42,255 nucleotides of DNA. Origin: Hyphomicrobiales bacterium (GTDB lineage Bacteria > Pseudomonadota > Alphaproteobacteria > Rhizobiales > Rhizobiaceae). The DNA is taken from positions 1 to 42,255 of the forward strand of contig UBJO01000012.1 of the NCBI GenBank assembly GCA_900465665.1, in the 5' to 3' direction. Each line of letters opens with the position of its first letter. The first letter of the stretch is position 1. A program made the translations under genes and the position numbers. The notes below the pieces were generated by a model, which did not search any database, had not been told where the DNA came from, and saw only the letters and a program-made list of their open reading frames with translations. This document shows, in pieces, positions 27,685 through 35,957 of this stretch.

Positions 27685-27744
27685 GACGGTTCCTGCATTC
27701 GATTGAAAGGAAGCCGACGAGTGGCCGGCTCCCTGTATTGGCTT

Positions 27745-28719
27745 TTAGGAGCTGCGGCGGCGGCGCAGCTGATCGAAGTAGACGATCACGATGATCAACA
27801 GGCCGGTGATGATGCGCTGCCAGAACGAGTTGACGTTGAGCAGGTTCGCGCCGTTGTTGATCGTCGCCAGGATGAACGCGCCGATCAGCGGGCCGTGCAC
27901 CGAGCCGACCGCGCCGAACAGCGAGGTGCCGCCGATGACCGACGAGGCAATCGCCTGCAGTTCCCAACCGTCCGCCTGCGTGGCGTTGCCGATGGCGATA
28001 CGCGATGCGAGCAGGACGCCGACAAAGGCCGCGAAAGTTGCCGACAGGATGTAGGCCATGTAGATGATGCCGTTGACCCGGACACCCGACAGACGCGCCG
28101 CTTCACGATTGGAGCCGACCGCGAAGAGATAGCGGCCCCAGCGGCTGAGATGCAGGAAGATGTAGGACGGGATCGCGACCAGCACGACCATCCAGAACAG
28201 GCTCGGGACGCCAAGGAAGTCGGCGCGGGCGAAGTTCGTGAAGGGCTCGTTGACGATGTTGATCGTCGAGCCGTTGGTGATCAGAAGCCCGATGCCGCGC
28301 AGCGACGTCAGCGTCGCCAGCGTGATGATGAAGGGTGGCAGGCCCATCTTGACGATGCCGAAGCCATGAAACACCCCGATACCGACGCCGATCAGAAGCG
28401 TGATCAGGATCGCGGCCCATACGGGGAAGCCCGCCTGCAGCAGCCATGCCAGGATAACCGTACAGAAGCCGACGATCGCGCCGACGGAAAGGTCGATGCC
28501 GGCGGTGATGATCACGAAGGTCTGGCCAAGCGCCAGGATCGCCGTCATCGCGCCCTGGCGCAGAAGGTTGGAGATGTTGAGCGGCGTCCAGAAGCTGGCG
28601 GTGACGACGCCGAGCAGGATCCACAGGAAGGCCAGGAGACCGATCAGGGTCAGGCCGAACAGGATATTGACCTTGCGGCGCGGCGGCGGCGCGGCGATCT
28701 CGGTGGGGGTTACGGTCAT
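27745..28719 (-). CDS. Sugar ABC transporter permease (RbsC family), fucose cluster
   Basis: 324-residue inner-membrane permease of the CUT2 family. The diagnostic TAGIDLSVGAIVGF block and the GGTSLFGAVGSVHG motif near the C-terminus are present, with about ten hydrophobic segments. It works with the ATPase at 28742 and the binding protein at 30410. The order binding protein, ATPase, permease is the usual ribose-type operon. Its substrate is inferred to be L-fucose or a related sugar from the mutarotase and dehydrogenase genes next door. Confidence 0.88.
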   Translation of the reverse strand: MTVTPTEIAAPPPRRKVNILFGLTLIGLLAFLWILLGVVTASFWTPLNISNLLRQGAMTAILALGQTFVIITAGIDLSVGAIVGFCTVILAWLLQAGFPVWAAILITLLIGVGIGVFHGFGIVKMGLPPFIITLATLTSLRGIGLLITNGSTINIVNEPFTNFARADFLGVPSLFWMVVLVAIPSYIFLHLSRWGRYLFAVGSNREAARLSGVRVNGIIYMAYILSATFAAFVGVLLASRIAIGNATQADGWELQAIASSVIGGTSLFGAVGSVHGPLIGAFILATINNGANLLNVNSFWQRIITGLLIIVIVYFDQLRRRRSS

Positions 28720-28741
28720 TTTCTCTCTCCCTCTTGTTCTT

Positions 28742-30292
28742 TTAGACGCCGATCGCTTCGCTCAGCACTTCTTCATGCGTGGCGGCATGGAAGTCGTGGC
28801 TCGCCACGAGTTGGCCGCTGCGGAACACATGCAGCCGATCCGCCAGTTCGTAGACCTCGGGCAGGTAGGAGGAGATGAGAATGATCCCCGCGCCCTGTTT
28901 CAGAAGCTTGGCGAACAGCCGGTAGATTTCAGCCTTCGTGCCGACATCGACGCCGACAGTCGGTTCGTCGAAGATGAAGAGCCGCGCCCCATGGCTCAGC
29001 CACTTGCCGATGACGACCTTCTGCTGGTTGCCACCCGACATCGCCGAAACCAGCACCCGCCGGCTGGGCGTTTTGATCGCGAGGTCGCGGATCTGCTGGT
29101 CGGCGTTCTGCGTCTCCTCACTGTGGCTGATGACGGGGCCCTTGCTCAGCCGCTTGAAGACCGGCAGGTTGATGTTGAGGCCGATCGGCAGGTTGAGGCA
29201 GAGGCCCTGGTCGCGGCGGCTTTCCGGCGCCAGCGCGATCCCGAGCTCCATTGCGGTGCGCTCGTCCTTGATGTTGACCTTCTTGCCCATCCAGTGGATT
29301 TCGCCGGCCGTGGTCTTCTCGCGGCCGTAGAGCCCGAGCGCGAACTCGCTGCGTCCGGCGCCGATCAGGCCGTAAAGTCCGACGATCTGTCCGGCTTTCA
29401 CCGAAAGCGACACGTTCTCGAAGCCCGGCCCGGACAACCCGCGCACATCGACGATGGTTTCGCCGATCGCAATTTCTTCCTTGTGATAGATCTGCTCGAT
29501 AGAGCGGTTGATCATCAGCGCGATCAGCTCGTTCTCGTTGGTCTCGCCGATATCGCGCGTTCCCACATGCGTGCCGTCGCGCAGAACGGAAACGCGGTCC
29601 GCCAACTCGAAGACTTCTTCCATGCGGTGGCTGATGTAGACGATCGTGACACCTTCGCTCTGCAGGCGGCGTATGAGCTTGAAGAGCTGCGCGGATTCCT
29701 GGCGCGTCAGATAGGCGGTCGGCTCGTCGAAGATCAGGAACTGCGTGCCGCGCATGGCGGCGCGCGCGGTCGCGACCAGCTGCTGCTGGCCGATCGTGAG
29801 ATCGCTAAGCGGAACGCCTGCGGGCAGGCCGAAGCCGAGATCGTTGAGGACAGCCTGCGCCATCTTCTCCATCTCGCGCTTGCGCATCAGGCCGAATTGA
29901 TTGACCTCGTCGCCGAGGAAAAGATTGGCCGCCACCGTCAGGTGCGGGCACAGAACGACTTCCTGGTGCACCGCGTTAATGCCGCGCGCGATCGCCTCGT
30001 TGGGCGTCGCCAGCGCGACCGGGTGTCCGCACCAGAAGATTTCGCCGGCCGTTCTTGTGATGACGCCAGTCAGAAGCTTGATCAGCGTCGACTTGCCGGC
30101 GCCGTTTTCGCCGACGATCGCGTGGATCTCGCCGGCAAGGAAGGTGACCGTTGCCGGCTTCAGCGCCTGCACATATCCGTAATTCTTCTGCAATCCCTTG
30201 AGTTCGAGGATCGGGGCACCCGCGGGCACGCGGTTCGCCTCCTTCAGCTTGGCGCTGTCATCGTGGCGATGACTGACCTCTTCCAGGCTCAT
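28742..30292 (-). CDS. Sugar ABC transporter ATPase with two nucleotide-binding domains (RbsA family)
   Basis: 516-residue cytoplasmic ATPase. The first domain has Walker A GENGAGKSTLIKLLTG, signature TIGQQQLVATARA and Walker B FLIFDEPTAYL. The second has a degenerate P-loop (GLIGAGRSEFALG) but an intact signature MSGGNQQKVVIGKWL, as in RbsA/MglA. The start at 30292 is preferred over an in-frame ATG at 30319 because GAGGAGGAG lies a few bases before it. It is 22 bases upstream of the permease gene. A stem-loop at 30371 separates it from the binding-protein gene. Confidence 0.88.
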   Translation of the reverse strand: MSLEEVSHRHDDSAKLKEANRVPAGAPILELKGLQKNYGYVQALKPATVTFLAGEIHAIVGENGAGKSTLIKLLTGVITRTAGEIFWCGHPVALATPNEAIARGINAVHQEVVLCPHLTVAANLFLGDEVNQFGLMRKREMEKMAQAVLNDLGFGLPAGVPLSDLTIGQQQLVATARAAMRGTQFLIFDEPTAYLTRQESAQLFKLIRRLQSEGVTIVYISHRMEEVFELADRVSVLRDGTHVGTRDIGETNENELIALMINRSIEQIYHKEEIAIGETIVDVRGLSGPGFENVSLSVKAGQIVGLYGLIGAGRSEFALGLYGREKTTAGEIHWMGKKVNIKDERTAMELGIALAPESRRDQGLCLNLPIGLNINLPVFKRLSKGPVISHSEETQNADQQIRDLAIKTPSRRVLVSAMSGGNQQKVVIGKWLSHGARLFIFDEPTVGVDVGTKAEIYRLFAKLLKQGAGIILISSYLPEVYELADRLHVFRSGQLVASHDFHAATHEEVLSEAIGV

Positions 30293-30370
30293 TTGCGTCT
30301 CCTCCTCGCGAATTGCCATGTCGTCCTTCGCCGTCCGCTCCCTTGAGGAGTTCGGCCGAAGGGAAGAAGG

Positions 30371-30396
30371 GCCGTGCGAGATTGCTCCCGCACGGC
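30371..30396 (-). promoter_or_regulatory. Stem-loop after the sugar-binding-protein gene
   Basis: GCCGTGCG (30371-30378) and CGCACGGC (30389-30396) pair perfectly, 14 bases past the binding-protein stop. No clear T-run follows. It may stabilise the upstream message so that the binding protein exceeds the membrane subunits. Confidence 0.6.
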
Positions 30397-30409
30397 GCTC
30401 GTCAGGTCG

Positions 30410-31396
30410 TTACTTGATCTTCGGGTTCAGGAGCGCGTCGATCTTCGGGTCGCTCATGTTCGCTTTGGTAACGAGGTTGGCGCCGGTATCGACGTTCTCC
30501 TCGACCTTTTCGCCCTTGGACACGGCAAGCGCGGTCTTCACGCCGTCATAGCCCATGCGATAGGGGTCCTGCACCACGAGGCCGGCAAGCGAGCCGTCCT
30601 TCAGGAAGCCGACAGTCTTGTCGTCGCTGTCAAACGCGATGACCTTGATCTTGTCGCCGAGCTTGTTTTCGGCGATCGCCTGGCCGACGCCCTGGCCGAG
30701 GATGAGGTTCGAAGCGAACACACCCACGAGGTTCGGGTTGGCGGTGATCAGGTCGGTCATCATGTTGAGGCCGGTCGTTGCCTGGCCGTCACCATACTTG
30801 TCGGCGATGAGCTTCAGGCCCGGATGCTTGGTCTTCAGCTGATCGAGGAAGCCTTCGCGGCGCTGCTCGAGCGAGCCGACGCCGGGCAGGTTGGTCAGGA
30901 TGACGACTTCGCCTTCTTCCTTGCCGGTCATTTCCTTGATCGCCGCGGCCAGGCCGTCGGCTGCGATGCGGCCGCCCTGGACGTTATCGGTGGTGAGGAA
31001 CGACTTGAAGGCCTTCGAATCCGCGCCGGAGTCGATACCGATGATCGGAACGGACTTTGCGGCTTCGTCGATCGGCTTGCCGAGCGCCTTGAATTCGGTC
31101 GGCGAGATGACGATCGCGGCCGGCTTGCCGGCAACGGCGTTCTCGAGAATGCTGATCTGGCCGTTCACGTCGGACTCGGCCTGTGCGCCGAGCTCGGGCA
31201 CCTTGACGCCGAGATCCTGGCCTGCCTTGCGGGCACCGGCCAGCACGATCTGCCAGTAGAAGGACGTCGTATCCTTGACGATGATCGGAATGGTCACGTC
31301 TGCCGCAAAGGACGGCATCGGCACGGCTGTTGCCATGACGGCGGCGCCCGCGAGAGCGGTAAAGGTGCGACGCGAAAGAATGGACTTCATGCGCAT
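30410..31396 (-). CDS. Sugar ABC transporter periplasmic binding protein, fucose cluster
   Basis: 328-residue ribose-type (periplasmic binding protein 4) protein. The N-terminal signal has a twin-arginine-like SRRTFTALAGAAVMA followed by an A-x-A cleavage site (SFAAD). The core has PIIVKDTTSFYWQIVLAGARKAG and ILTNLPGVGSLEQRREGF. The start at 31396 is chosen because GGAG lies seven bases before it; a longer reading from 31477 would include the shared promoter motif. First gene of the transporter operon. The ligand is inferred from neighbours to be L-fucose or a similar sugar. Confidence 0.88.
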   Translation of the reverse strand: MRMKSILSRRTFTALAGAAVMATAVPMPSFAADVTIPIIVKDTTSFYWQIVLAGARKAGQDLGVKVPELGAQAESDVNGQISILENAVAGKPAAIVISPTEFKALGKPIDEAAKSVPIIGIDSGADSKAFKSFLTTDNVQGGRIAADGLAAAIKEMTGKEEGEVVILTNLPGVGSLEQRREGFLDQLKTKHPGLKLIADKYGDGQATTGLNMMTDLITANPNLVGVFASNLILGQGVGQAIAENKLGDKIKVIAFDSDDKTVGFLKDGSLAGLVVQDPYRMGYDGVKTALAVSKGEKVEENVDTGANLVTKANMSDPKIDALLNPKIK

Positions 31397-31458
31397 GTTG
31401 GTTCTCCTCTCAGGTGCGTTCTCCTCCAGGAAATCTCTCGCGAACGCGAACGAGAGAC

Positions 31459-31485
31459 TTTTATCGATAAAAAACATTTACGAGT
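31459..31485 (-). promoter_or_regulatory. Shared 27-base promoter/operator motif, copy 1
   Basis: 22 of 27 bases match the copy at 34816-34842 in the same orientation. It lies 63 bases before the binding-protein start, nearly the same distance as the other copy from its gene (57 bases). It contains the palindrome TTTTATCGATAAAA. It is a likely binding site for the GntR/FCD regulator at 34999, overlapping a promoter. Confidence 0.6.
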
Positions 31486-31713
31486 TTGAAGCTAGCCGAG
31501 GCCTGCCTTGTTTGCAAGACTGCGCCGGATAAGCCCTTTGGCTCCTTCCGGACCAGTCCTGAACCCGCTTATCGATCGAGCCGCCGGCGTCAAAACGCCG
31601 GCAACTCCCCATTCCCAATCTCGTTGCCTTTTCCTCCGAGGCCAGACGTCCCTCCAAGACATCCGACCTGCAAGGCCTCGAGTTCGATTTATGAAACATA
31701 GGTTCCGCGCGAA

Positions 31714-31738
31714 TGTCAATACGGAACGTTTATTCCGT
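31714..31738 (-). promoter_or_regulatory. TTGACA box beside an ACGGAA/TTCCGT inverted repeat
   Basis: On the minus strand TTGACA (31714-31719) directly follows ACGGAATAAACGTTCCGT (31721-31738), a perfect 6-base inverted repeat. A further half-site, GGTTCCGC, lies at 31701. This could be a second, regulated promoter of the transporter operon; the -10 box is weak (TTTCAT after 17 bases). Confidence 0.45.
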
Positions 31739-31746
31739 TTCTATCC

Positions 31747-32193
31747 TTATCCCCAGAATACCTCGTCCGGCAGCACGACGCCTTTCTTCAAGATGATGTT
31801 GCCGTAGAGGCGAAACTCGGTGGTCGCGACGATATAGGCGGCCTTGCGCGACCGTTCATAGAAGGCGAAGCGCTCAAGCGTCGAAATGCCGAAATCGCCC
31901 GCGCGCTTGGACACAATGGTCTGAAATTCCTTGCAAACCTCGGGCACGGCGGTCGGATCACCCACCACTTCCATGACCCAGGCCGATTCCGGCACGAACG
32001 TATCGAGCGGCATATGCGTCAGGATCGCTTCCGCCATGGTCGTGGCACCGACGCCATCGGCGCGGATCATTTCCGGGCCCATGGAAAAAGACGGGAAGTT
32101 GGCGTCGGCGATGACGATCTCGTCCCCATGGCCCATGCGCGCGATCGCGCACAGTAGATCGGGGCTGAGGACGGGATGAATTCCTTTAAGCAT
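31747..32193 (-). CDS. fucU: L-fucose mutarotase (FucU/RbsD family)
   Basis: 148-residue enzyme interconverting alpha and beta anomers of L-fucose. MLKGIHPVLSPDLLCAIARMGHGDEIVIADANFP is a textbook FucU N-terminus, with His6 and His22 in the expected positions, and the C-terminal EFRLYGNIILKKGV is conserved. FucU is the most specific clue that this cluster handles L-fucose. It starts 11 bases after the aldo/keto reductase stop, as the third gene of the operon. Confidence 0.9.
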   Translation of the reverse strand: MLKGIHPVLSPDLLCAIARMGHGDEIVIADANFPSFSMGPEMIRADGVGATTMAEAILTHMPLDTFVPESAWVMEVVGDPTAVPEVCKEFQTIVSKRAGDFGISTLERFAFYERSRKAAYIVATTEFRLYGNIILKKGVVLPDEVFWG

Positions 32194-32204
32194 TCTGTTT
32201 TTCC

Positions 32205-33224
32205 TTAAACGCGAACAGCATCGTCGCCGAGTGGCGGCGCAACGAGGGTGAAGCTATCGAATTCCGGATAGATCGTCTCCGGCAAAATCGGTGAGAAAAG
32301 GTCCATGTTGCGCGTCACGCTGGATGCCTTGCCGGTGCCGATCAGCACCGACGAGACAACAGGATCGCGCAGTGCGAACTGCAGCGCCGGCGCGGCGAGC
32401 GCGACGCCGTTCCTGGCTGCGACCGCTTCCATGCCGCGCACCTTGGCGAGCACCTCTTCGCTCGCCGGCATATAGTCGAAGTTCGACCCCGCCACCGCAC
32501 CGGTCGCGAGAATGCCGGAGTTGAAGACACCGCCGACCACAAGCGACGTCCCCTTCTTGCGGCAGAGCGGCAGCAGTTCGGCTTCGGCCGAGCGGTCGAG
32601 CAGAGTGTAGCGGCCCGCCATCAGGATGCAGTCGATATCGGCATTGCGCATCACGTCGAGGCACACGGGCACCTCGTTGACACCAAGCCCGAAGGCCTTG
32701 ATCGCGCCCGATGTCTTCAGTTCTTCCAGCGCCTTGATACCGGTATCGAGGAACTGCTTGAGATAGACGGCATTCTTCGCCGCGCCATGCGTATAGCCGC
32801 CGATATCGTGCACATAAAGAATGTCGATCCGGTTCAGCCCCAGCCGCGCGTAGCTGAATTCGACCGAGCGCATGATGCCGTCATAGGAATAGTCGTAATC
32901 GGCATCAAACGAGAGCGGATCGACATAAGAGTAGTCGGGAACCGTCCCCGTCGGCACTGGCCTGAGCAGCCGCCCGACCTTGGTGGAAAGCACCCATTCG
33001 CTTTCCGGTTTGCCGCGAAGGAAATCGCCGACATGGCGCTCGCCGAGCCCCAATCCATACCAGGGCGCCACGTCGAAATAGCGGATGCCGCTATCCCATG
33101 CCGCGTCGAGCGTTTCCATCGCCTGGTCTCGCGGGCAGGCGCGGTAAAGGCCGCCAAGGGCTGCGGCGCCGAAGCTCACTTCGGTCACCTCAAGCTCGGT
33201 CCGGCCGATCCTCCTCGTCTTCAT
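32205..33224 (-). CDS. Aldo/keto reductase, probable L-fucose (D-threo-aldose) 1-dehydrogenase
   Basis: 339-residue NAD(P)-dependent oxidoreductase of the aldo/keto reductase superfamily. The N-terminal RIGRTELEVTEVSFGAAALGG, then FDVAPWYGLGLGERHVG with the catalytic Asp and Tyr, and ILYVHDIGG are the D-threo-aldose 1-dehydrogenase pattern. The enzyme would oxidise L-fucose at C1 to the lactone. The start at 33224 has GGGAGG just before it; 33227 is an adjacent alternative. It is 32 bases downstream of the UxaA-family gene and 11 before fucU. Confidence 0.85.
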   Translation of the reverse strand: MKTRRIGRTELEVTEVSFGAAALGGLYRACPRDQAMETLDAAWDSGIRYFDVAPWYGLGLGERHVGDFLRGKPESEWVLSTKVGRLLRPVPTGTVPDYSYVDPLSFDADYDYSYDGIMRSVEFSYARLGLNRIDILYVHDIGGYTHGAAKNAVYLKQFLDTGIKALEELKTSGAIKAFGLGVNEVPVCLDVMRNADIDCILMAGRYTLLDRSAEAELLPLCRKKGTSLVVGGVFNSGILATGAVAGSNFDYMPASEEVLAKVRGMEAVAARNGVALAAPALQFALRDPVVSSVLIGTGKASSVTRNMDLFSPILPETIYPEFDSFTLVAPPLGDDAVRV

Positions 33225-33256
33225 CATTCCTCCCTGAAGACTGTCGATATTATTGA

Positions 33257-34759
33257 TTAAAGCGTTGCTCCGAGATGCCAAGGCACGAATTCGTTATCGC
33301 CGTAGCCGAACTCCTCGCTCTTGGTCTTCTTGCCCGATGCCGTATCGATGATCAGGTCGAAGATCTCGCGCCCCTTGCCTGATATCGTCGCATCGCCGCT
33401 GGCGATCGTGCCACAGTCGATATCCATGTCCTCTTCCATCGAGGCGTAGAGTGCCGAATTGCTGGAGAGCTTGATCGACGGCGCCGGGCGACAGCCGAAG
33501 CAGCTGCCGCGGCCGGTGGTGAACGCGATCATGTTGGCGCCACCAGCGACCTGGCCGGTGGCCGAAACGGGATCGTAGCCGGGCGTGTCCATGAAGACGA
33601 GCCCGGGTGCGGTCACCCGTTCGGCATAGCCATAGACCGCCGTCAGCGGCGAACGCCCGCCCTTGGCCACAGCGCCGAGCGACTTTTCCAGAATGGTCGT
33701 CAGCCCGCCGCGCTTGTTGCCGGGGGAGGGGTTGTTGTCGAGCGAGGCGCCGTGCATCGCTACATATTTCTCCCACCAGACGATCTTTTCGTCGAGCTTG
33801 CGGGCGACCTCTTCGCTGACCGCGCGGCTGCGCAGCAAATGCTCGGCGCCGTAGATCTCGGAGGTTTCCGACAGGATCGCCGTGCCGCCGGCCGCAGCCA
33901 GAAGATCGGCCGCCACACCCAGCGCCGGATTGGCGGTAATCCCCGAGAAACCGTCGGAACCGCCGCACTGCATGCCGATGATGATGTCGCTGATCGGCAG
34001 CGGCACGCGCCGCTCGCGCCCGACATCGTCGGCGATCTCTTTCAGCATGCCCATGGCGCGCTCGACCGCACGGCGCGATCCGCCGGCATCCTGGATGTTG
34101 AAATGGCGCTTGGAATTGCCGGCGCCGCTCTGGCCGTAGAGCGTCAACTGGTTGACCTCGCAACCGAGCCCGATCATCAGCACGCCGCCGAAATTCACAT
34201 GCCTGGTATAGCCGGCAAGCGTGCGGTGCAGAACGGCCATGCCGTCGCCTGTCGAGCTCATGCCGCAGCCCTGGTCGTGGACAATAGGCACGAAACCGTC
34301 GATGCCCTCGTAATGTGGCAGGATGGTGCGGTTGGCCTGGTCAGCAATGGCGCGACAGACCGTGGTGGAACAGTTCACGCTGGCGATTATGCCGATATAG
34401 TTGCGCGTCGCCGAGCGCCCGTCGGCACGCTTGTAGCCCATGAAGGTGCGCGCGCGGTCGGCCGCACTTGCTTCTTCCGGCGCCGAATTGGCGGTGGCGG
34501 CCAGTCGGTCGTTTTCGAAATGCAGGTTCTGGCTATGGATGTGTTGGCCGGCTTTGACGTCTGATGTCGTGCGCCCGATCGCCTGCCCGTACTTCACCAC
34601 CGGCTGCCCAAGCGCGATATCGCTGAGCGCAATCTTGTGACCGGGGTCGATCTTCTCCAGCGTCGTTATCCCAGCCACCATCTCGCCGGCGGCGATCGGG
34701 GCCGTGGCCACCGCGACATTGTCGCCTGATGACAGGATAATCCAAGGGTCTTTCTTCAA
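33257..34759 (-). CDS. UxaA-family sugar-acid dehydratase, probable L-fuconate dehydratase role
   Basis: 500 residues. An N-terminal SAF domain (about residues 10-80) and the long altronate dehydratase domain are both present, with NYIGIIASVNCSTTVC, VHDQGCGM, GLGCEVNQ, MQCGGSDGFSG and FGCRPAPSIK. UxaA enzymes remove water from hexonates using iron. Here the neighbours suggest an aldonate such as L-fuconate; in Campylobacter, UxaA-like proteins sit in the L-fucose locus. A TTG at 34759 is taken as start because AGGGAG lies seven bases before it and the length then equals UxaA (about 495). An ATG at 34897 would add 46 residues translated from the promoter motif. First gene of its operon. Confidence 0.82.
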   Translation of the reverse strand: MKKDPWIILSSGDNVAVATAPIAAGEMVAGITTLEKIDPGHKIALSDIALGQPVVKYGQAIGRTTSDVKAGQHIHSQNLHFENDRLAATANSAPEEASAADRARTFMGYKRADGRSATRNYIGIIASVNCSTTVCRAIADQANRTILPHYEGIDGFVPIVHDQGCGMSSTGDGMAVLHRTLAGYTRHVNFGGVLMIGLGCEVNQLTLYGQSGAGNSKRHFNIQDAGGSRRAVERAMGMLKEIADDVGRERRVPLPISDIIIGMQCGGSDGFSGITANPALGVAADLLAAAGGTAILSETSEIYGAEHLLRSRAVSEEVARKLDEKIVWWEKYVAMHGASLDNNPSPGNKRGGLTTILEKSLGAVAKGGRSPLTAVYGYAERVTAPGLVFMDTPGYDPVSATGQVAGGANMIAFTTGRGSCFGCRPAPSIKLSSNSALYASMEEDMDIDCGTIASGDATISGKGREIFDLIIDTASGKKTKSEEFGYGDNEFVPWHLGATL

Positions 34760-34815
34760 CGATCTTCTCCCTAGGGAAACACTCGCTGCATCGGCGAATG
34801 CGCATTGCTTTTGTT

Positions 34816-34842
34816 TTTTATCTACAATAAACATTTTCAAGT
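34816..34842 (-). promoter_or_regulatory. Shared 27-base promoter/operator motif, copy 2
   Basis: Matches copy 1 at 31459-31485 in 22 of 27 bases and lies 57 bases before the UxaA-family TTG start. It holds TTTAT-N5-ATAAA. On the minus strand TTGACT precedes and overlaps it, with GATAAA 17 bases on as a possible -10. It lies in the region shared with the divergent regulator gene. Confidence 0.6.
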
Positions 34843-34998
34843 CAACGGGATTATTGATCCTGTGGACGAGGGAGGCAAACAGCCGCGGACGATCCAAAAT
34901 AAGATAAGGATCGCCGAGAGATAAGCTCCTGCCACGCGCCGGCGCCCGCCATTCGCGGGCTTTCGCCGTGTGTCGCAGGGCAACAAGGCGGGGTGTGC

Positions 34999-35910
34999 AT
35001 GGCGCGGCAAAACACGGTCTTCAAGGAAGCGTATAATCGCTATGTCGCGGCTCTGCGCGCCGATGAGACCCTGCCGTCCGAGCCCGATATCGCCGCCAAG
35101 CTCGGCATCAGCCGCAGCACCGCCCGCGCCATCCTGACCCGGCTGGACGAGGAAGGCATCATCAGCTGGAACAAGCGTCAGAAGGTGGTGTTGCGCACGC
35201 CGACCCACGCCGATCTCTTTCCCTCGGAAGAGACAGATTCCCTGCACAACATCATCGAGCGCAGCTTTATGCAACGCATCCTGTCGGACGACGCAGCCCC
35301 CGGCACCCAGATCAACGAGCTGGAACTTGCCCGCGACATCGGCACTGGCACGACGAGCGTGCGCGAATTCTTGATCCGCTTTTCGCGTTTCGGGCTGATC
35401 GAGAAACGGCCGAACAGCCACTGGATATTGAAGGGTTTTACCCGCGAATTCGCGCTGGAGCTCGCCGAAGTGCGAGAGATGTTCGAGCTCCACTCCGCCG
35501 CCGAATTCGGCCGGCTGCCTGCCGATAACGAAGCCTGGCGGGCACTGGCGGAGATCAAGGCCGAGCACCACGCCCTTCTTGAGGATCTCGACGGTCGCTA
35601 CAAGGAATTCTCAGCCCTCGACGAGCGCTTCCATTTGCTGATCCACGGAGCCGCGAAGAACCGCTTCATCGCCGATTTCTACGACGCCATCGCCATCGTC
35701 TTCCACTATCACTACCAGTGGAACAAGGCCTTCGCCCGCCAGCGCAACGAACGCGCCATTCACGAGCATCTGGATTACATCGCCGCCCTTGAAGCAGGCG
35801 ATCCCGCCGCGATCGACGCCGCCTGCAGGGTGCACCTGCGTTCGGCGCGCCAGACCTTGCTGCAATCCCTGCCGCAGACTTCGACCGACGGGGAAACGCT
35901 CGCGAAATAG
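34999..35910 (+). CDS. GntR/FCD regulator with two winged-helix domains
   Basis: 303-residue protein, longer than usual FadR/FCD regulators (about 230). A first helix-turn-helix (about residues 26-60; PSEPDIAAKLGISRSTARAIL) is followed by a second GntR-like one (about residues 88-140; INELELARDIGTGTTSVREFL, RFSRFGLIEKRPN). A C-terminal FCD ligand domain then follows, with metal-site-like His residues (ERFHLLIHGAA, IHEHLDYIAALEAGD). It is divergent from the UxaA-AKR-fucU operon and probably represses it and the transporter operon until a pathway intermediate binds. The ATG at 34999 is preferred; an in-frame GTG at 34993 is possible. Confidence 0.82.
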   Translation: MARQNTVFKEAYNRYVAALRADETLPSEPDIAAKLGISRSTARAILTRLDEEGIISWNKRQKVVLRTPTHADLFPSEETDSLHNIIERSFMQRILSDDAAPGTQINELELARDIGTGTTSVREFLIRFSRFGLIEKRPNSHWILKGFTREFALELAEVREMFELHSAAEFGRLPADNEAWRALAEIKAEHHALLEDLDGRYKEFSALDERFHLLIHGAAKNRFIADFYDAIAIVFHYHYQWNKAFARQRNERAIHEHLDYIAALEAGDPAAIDAACRVHLRSARQTLLQSLPQTSTDGETLAK

Positions 35911-35932
35911 TGCGGTGCGGCGCCATGCAGGC

Positions 35933-35957
35933 GAAAAAAAGCCCGCTCAAGGCGGGC
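35933..35957 (-). terminator. Terminator of the minus-strand transcript ending near 35.9 kb
   Basis: GGCCCGCC-TTGA-GCGGGC followed by TTTTTTT on the minus strand is a good Rho-independent terminator. The only minus-strand gene just upstream is the 38-residue protein gene at 36148-36264. On the plus strand it lacks a T-run but may still slow transcription from the regulator gene. Confidence 0.65.

Larger units (their letters stand above)
31397..31746. other. Regulatory intergenic region of the fucose cluster
   Basis: 350 bases between the binding-protein gene and the fucose mutarotase stop, with no gene seen. It holds the 27-base shared motif (31459-31485), a perfect hairpin GCCGGCGT-CAAA-ACGCCGGC (31583-31602), and a TTGACA box next to an inverted repeat (31714-31738). 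The hairpin has no T-run and may lie in a long 5' leader or end the upstream operon. Confidence 0.6.

Noticed and set aside
28400..30346. 648-residue plus-strand open frame opposite the sugar ABC genes
   Set aside because: It is antisense to well-supported permease and ATPase genes and its composition is non-protein-like.
31583..31602. Rho-independent terminator of the fucU operon
   Set aside because: The stem is perfect but has no T-run on either strand, so it was kept only as a hairpin in the regulatory region.
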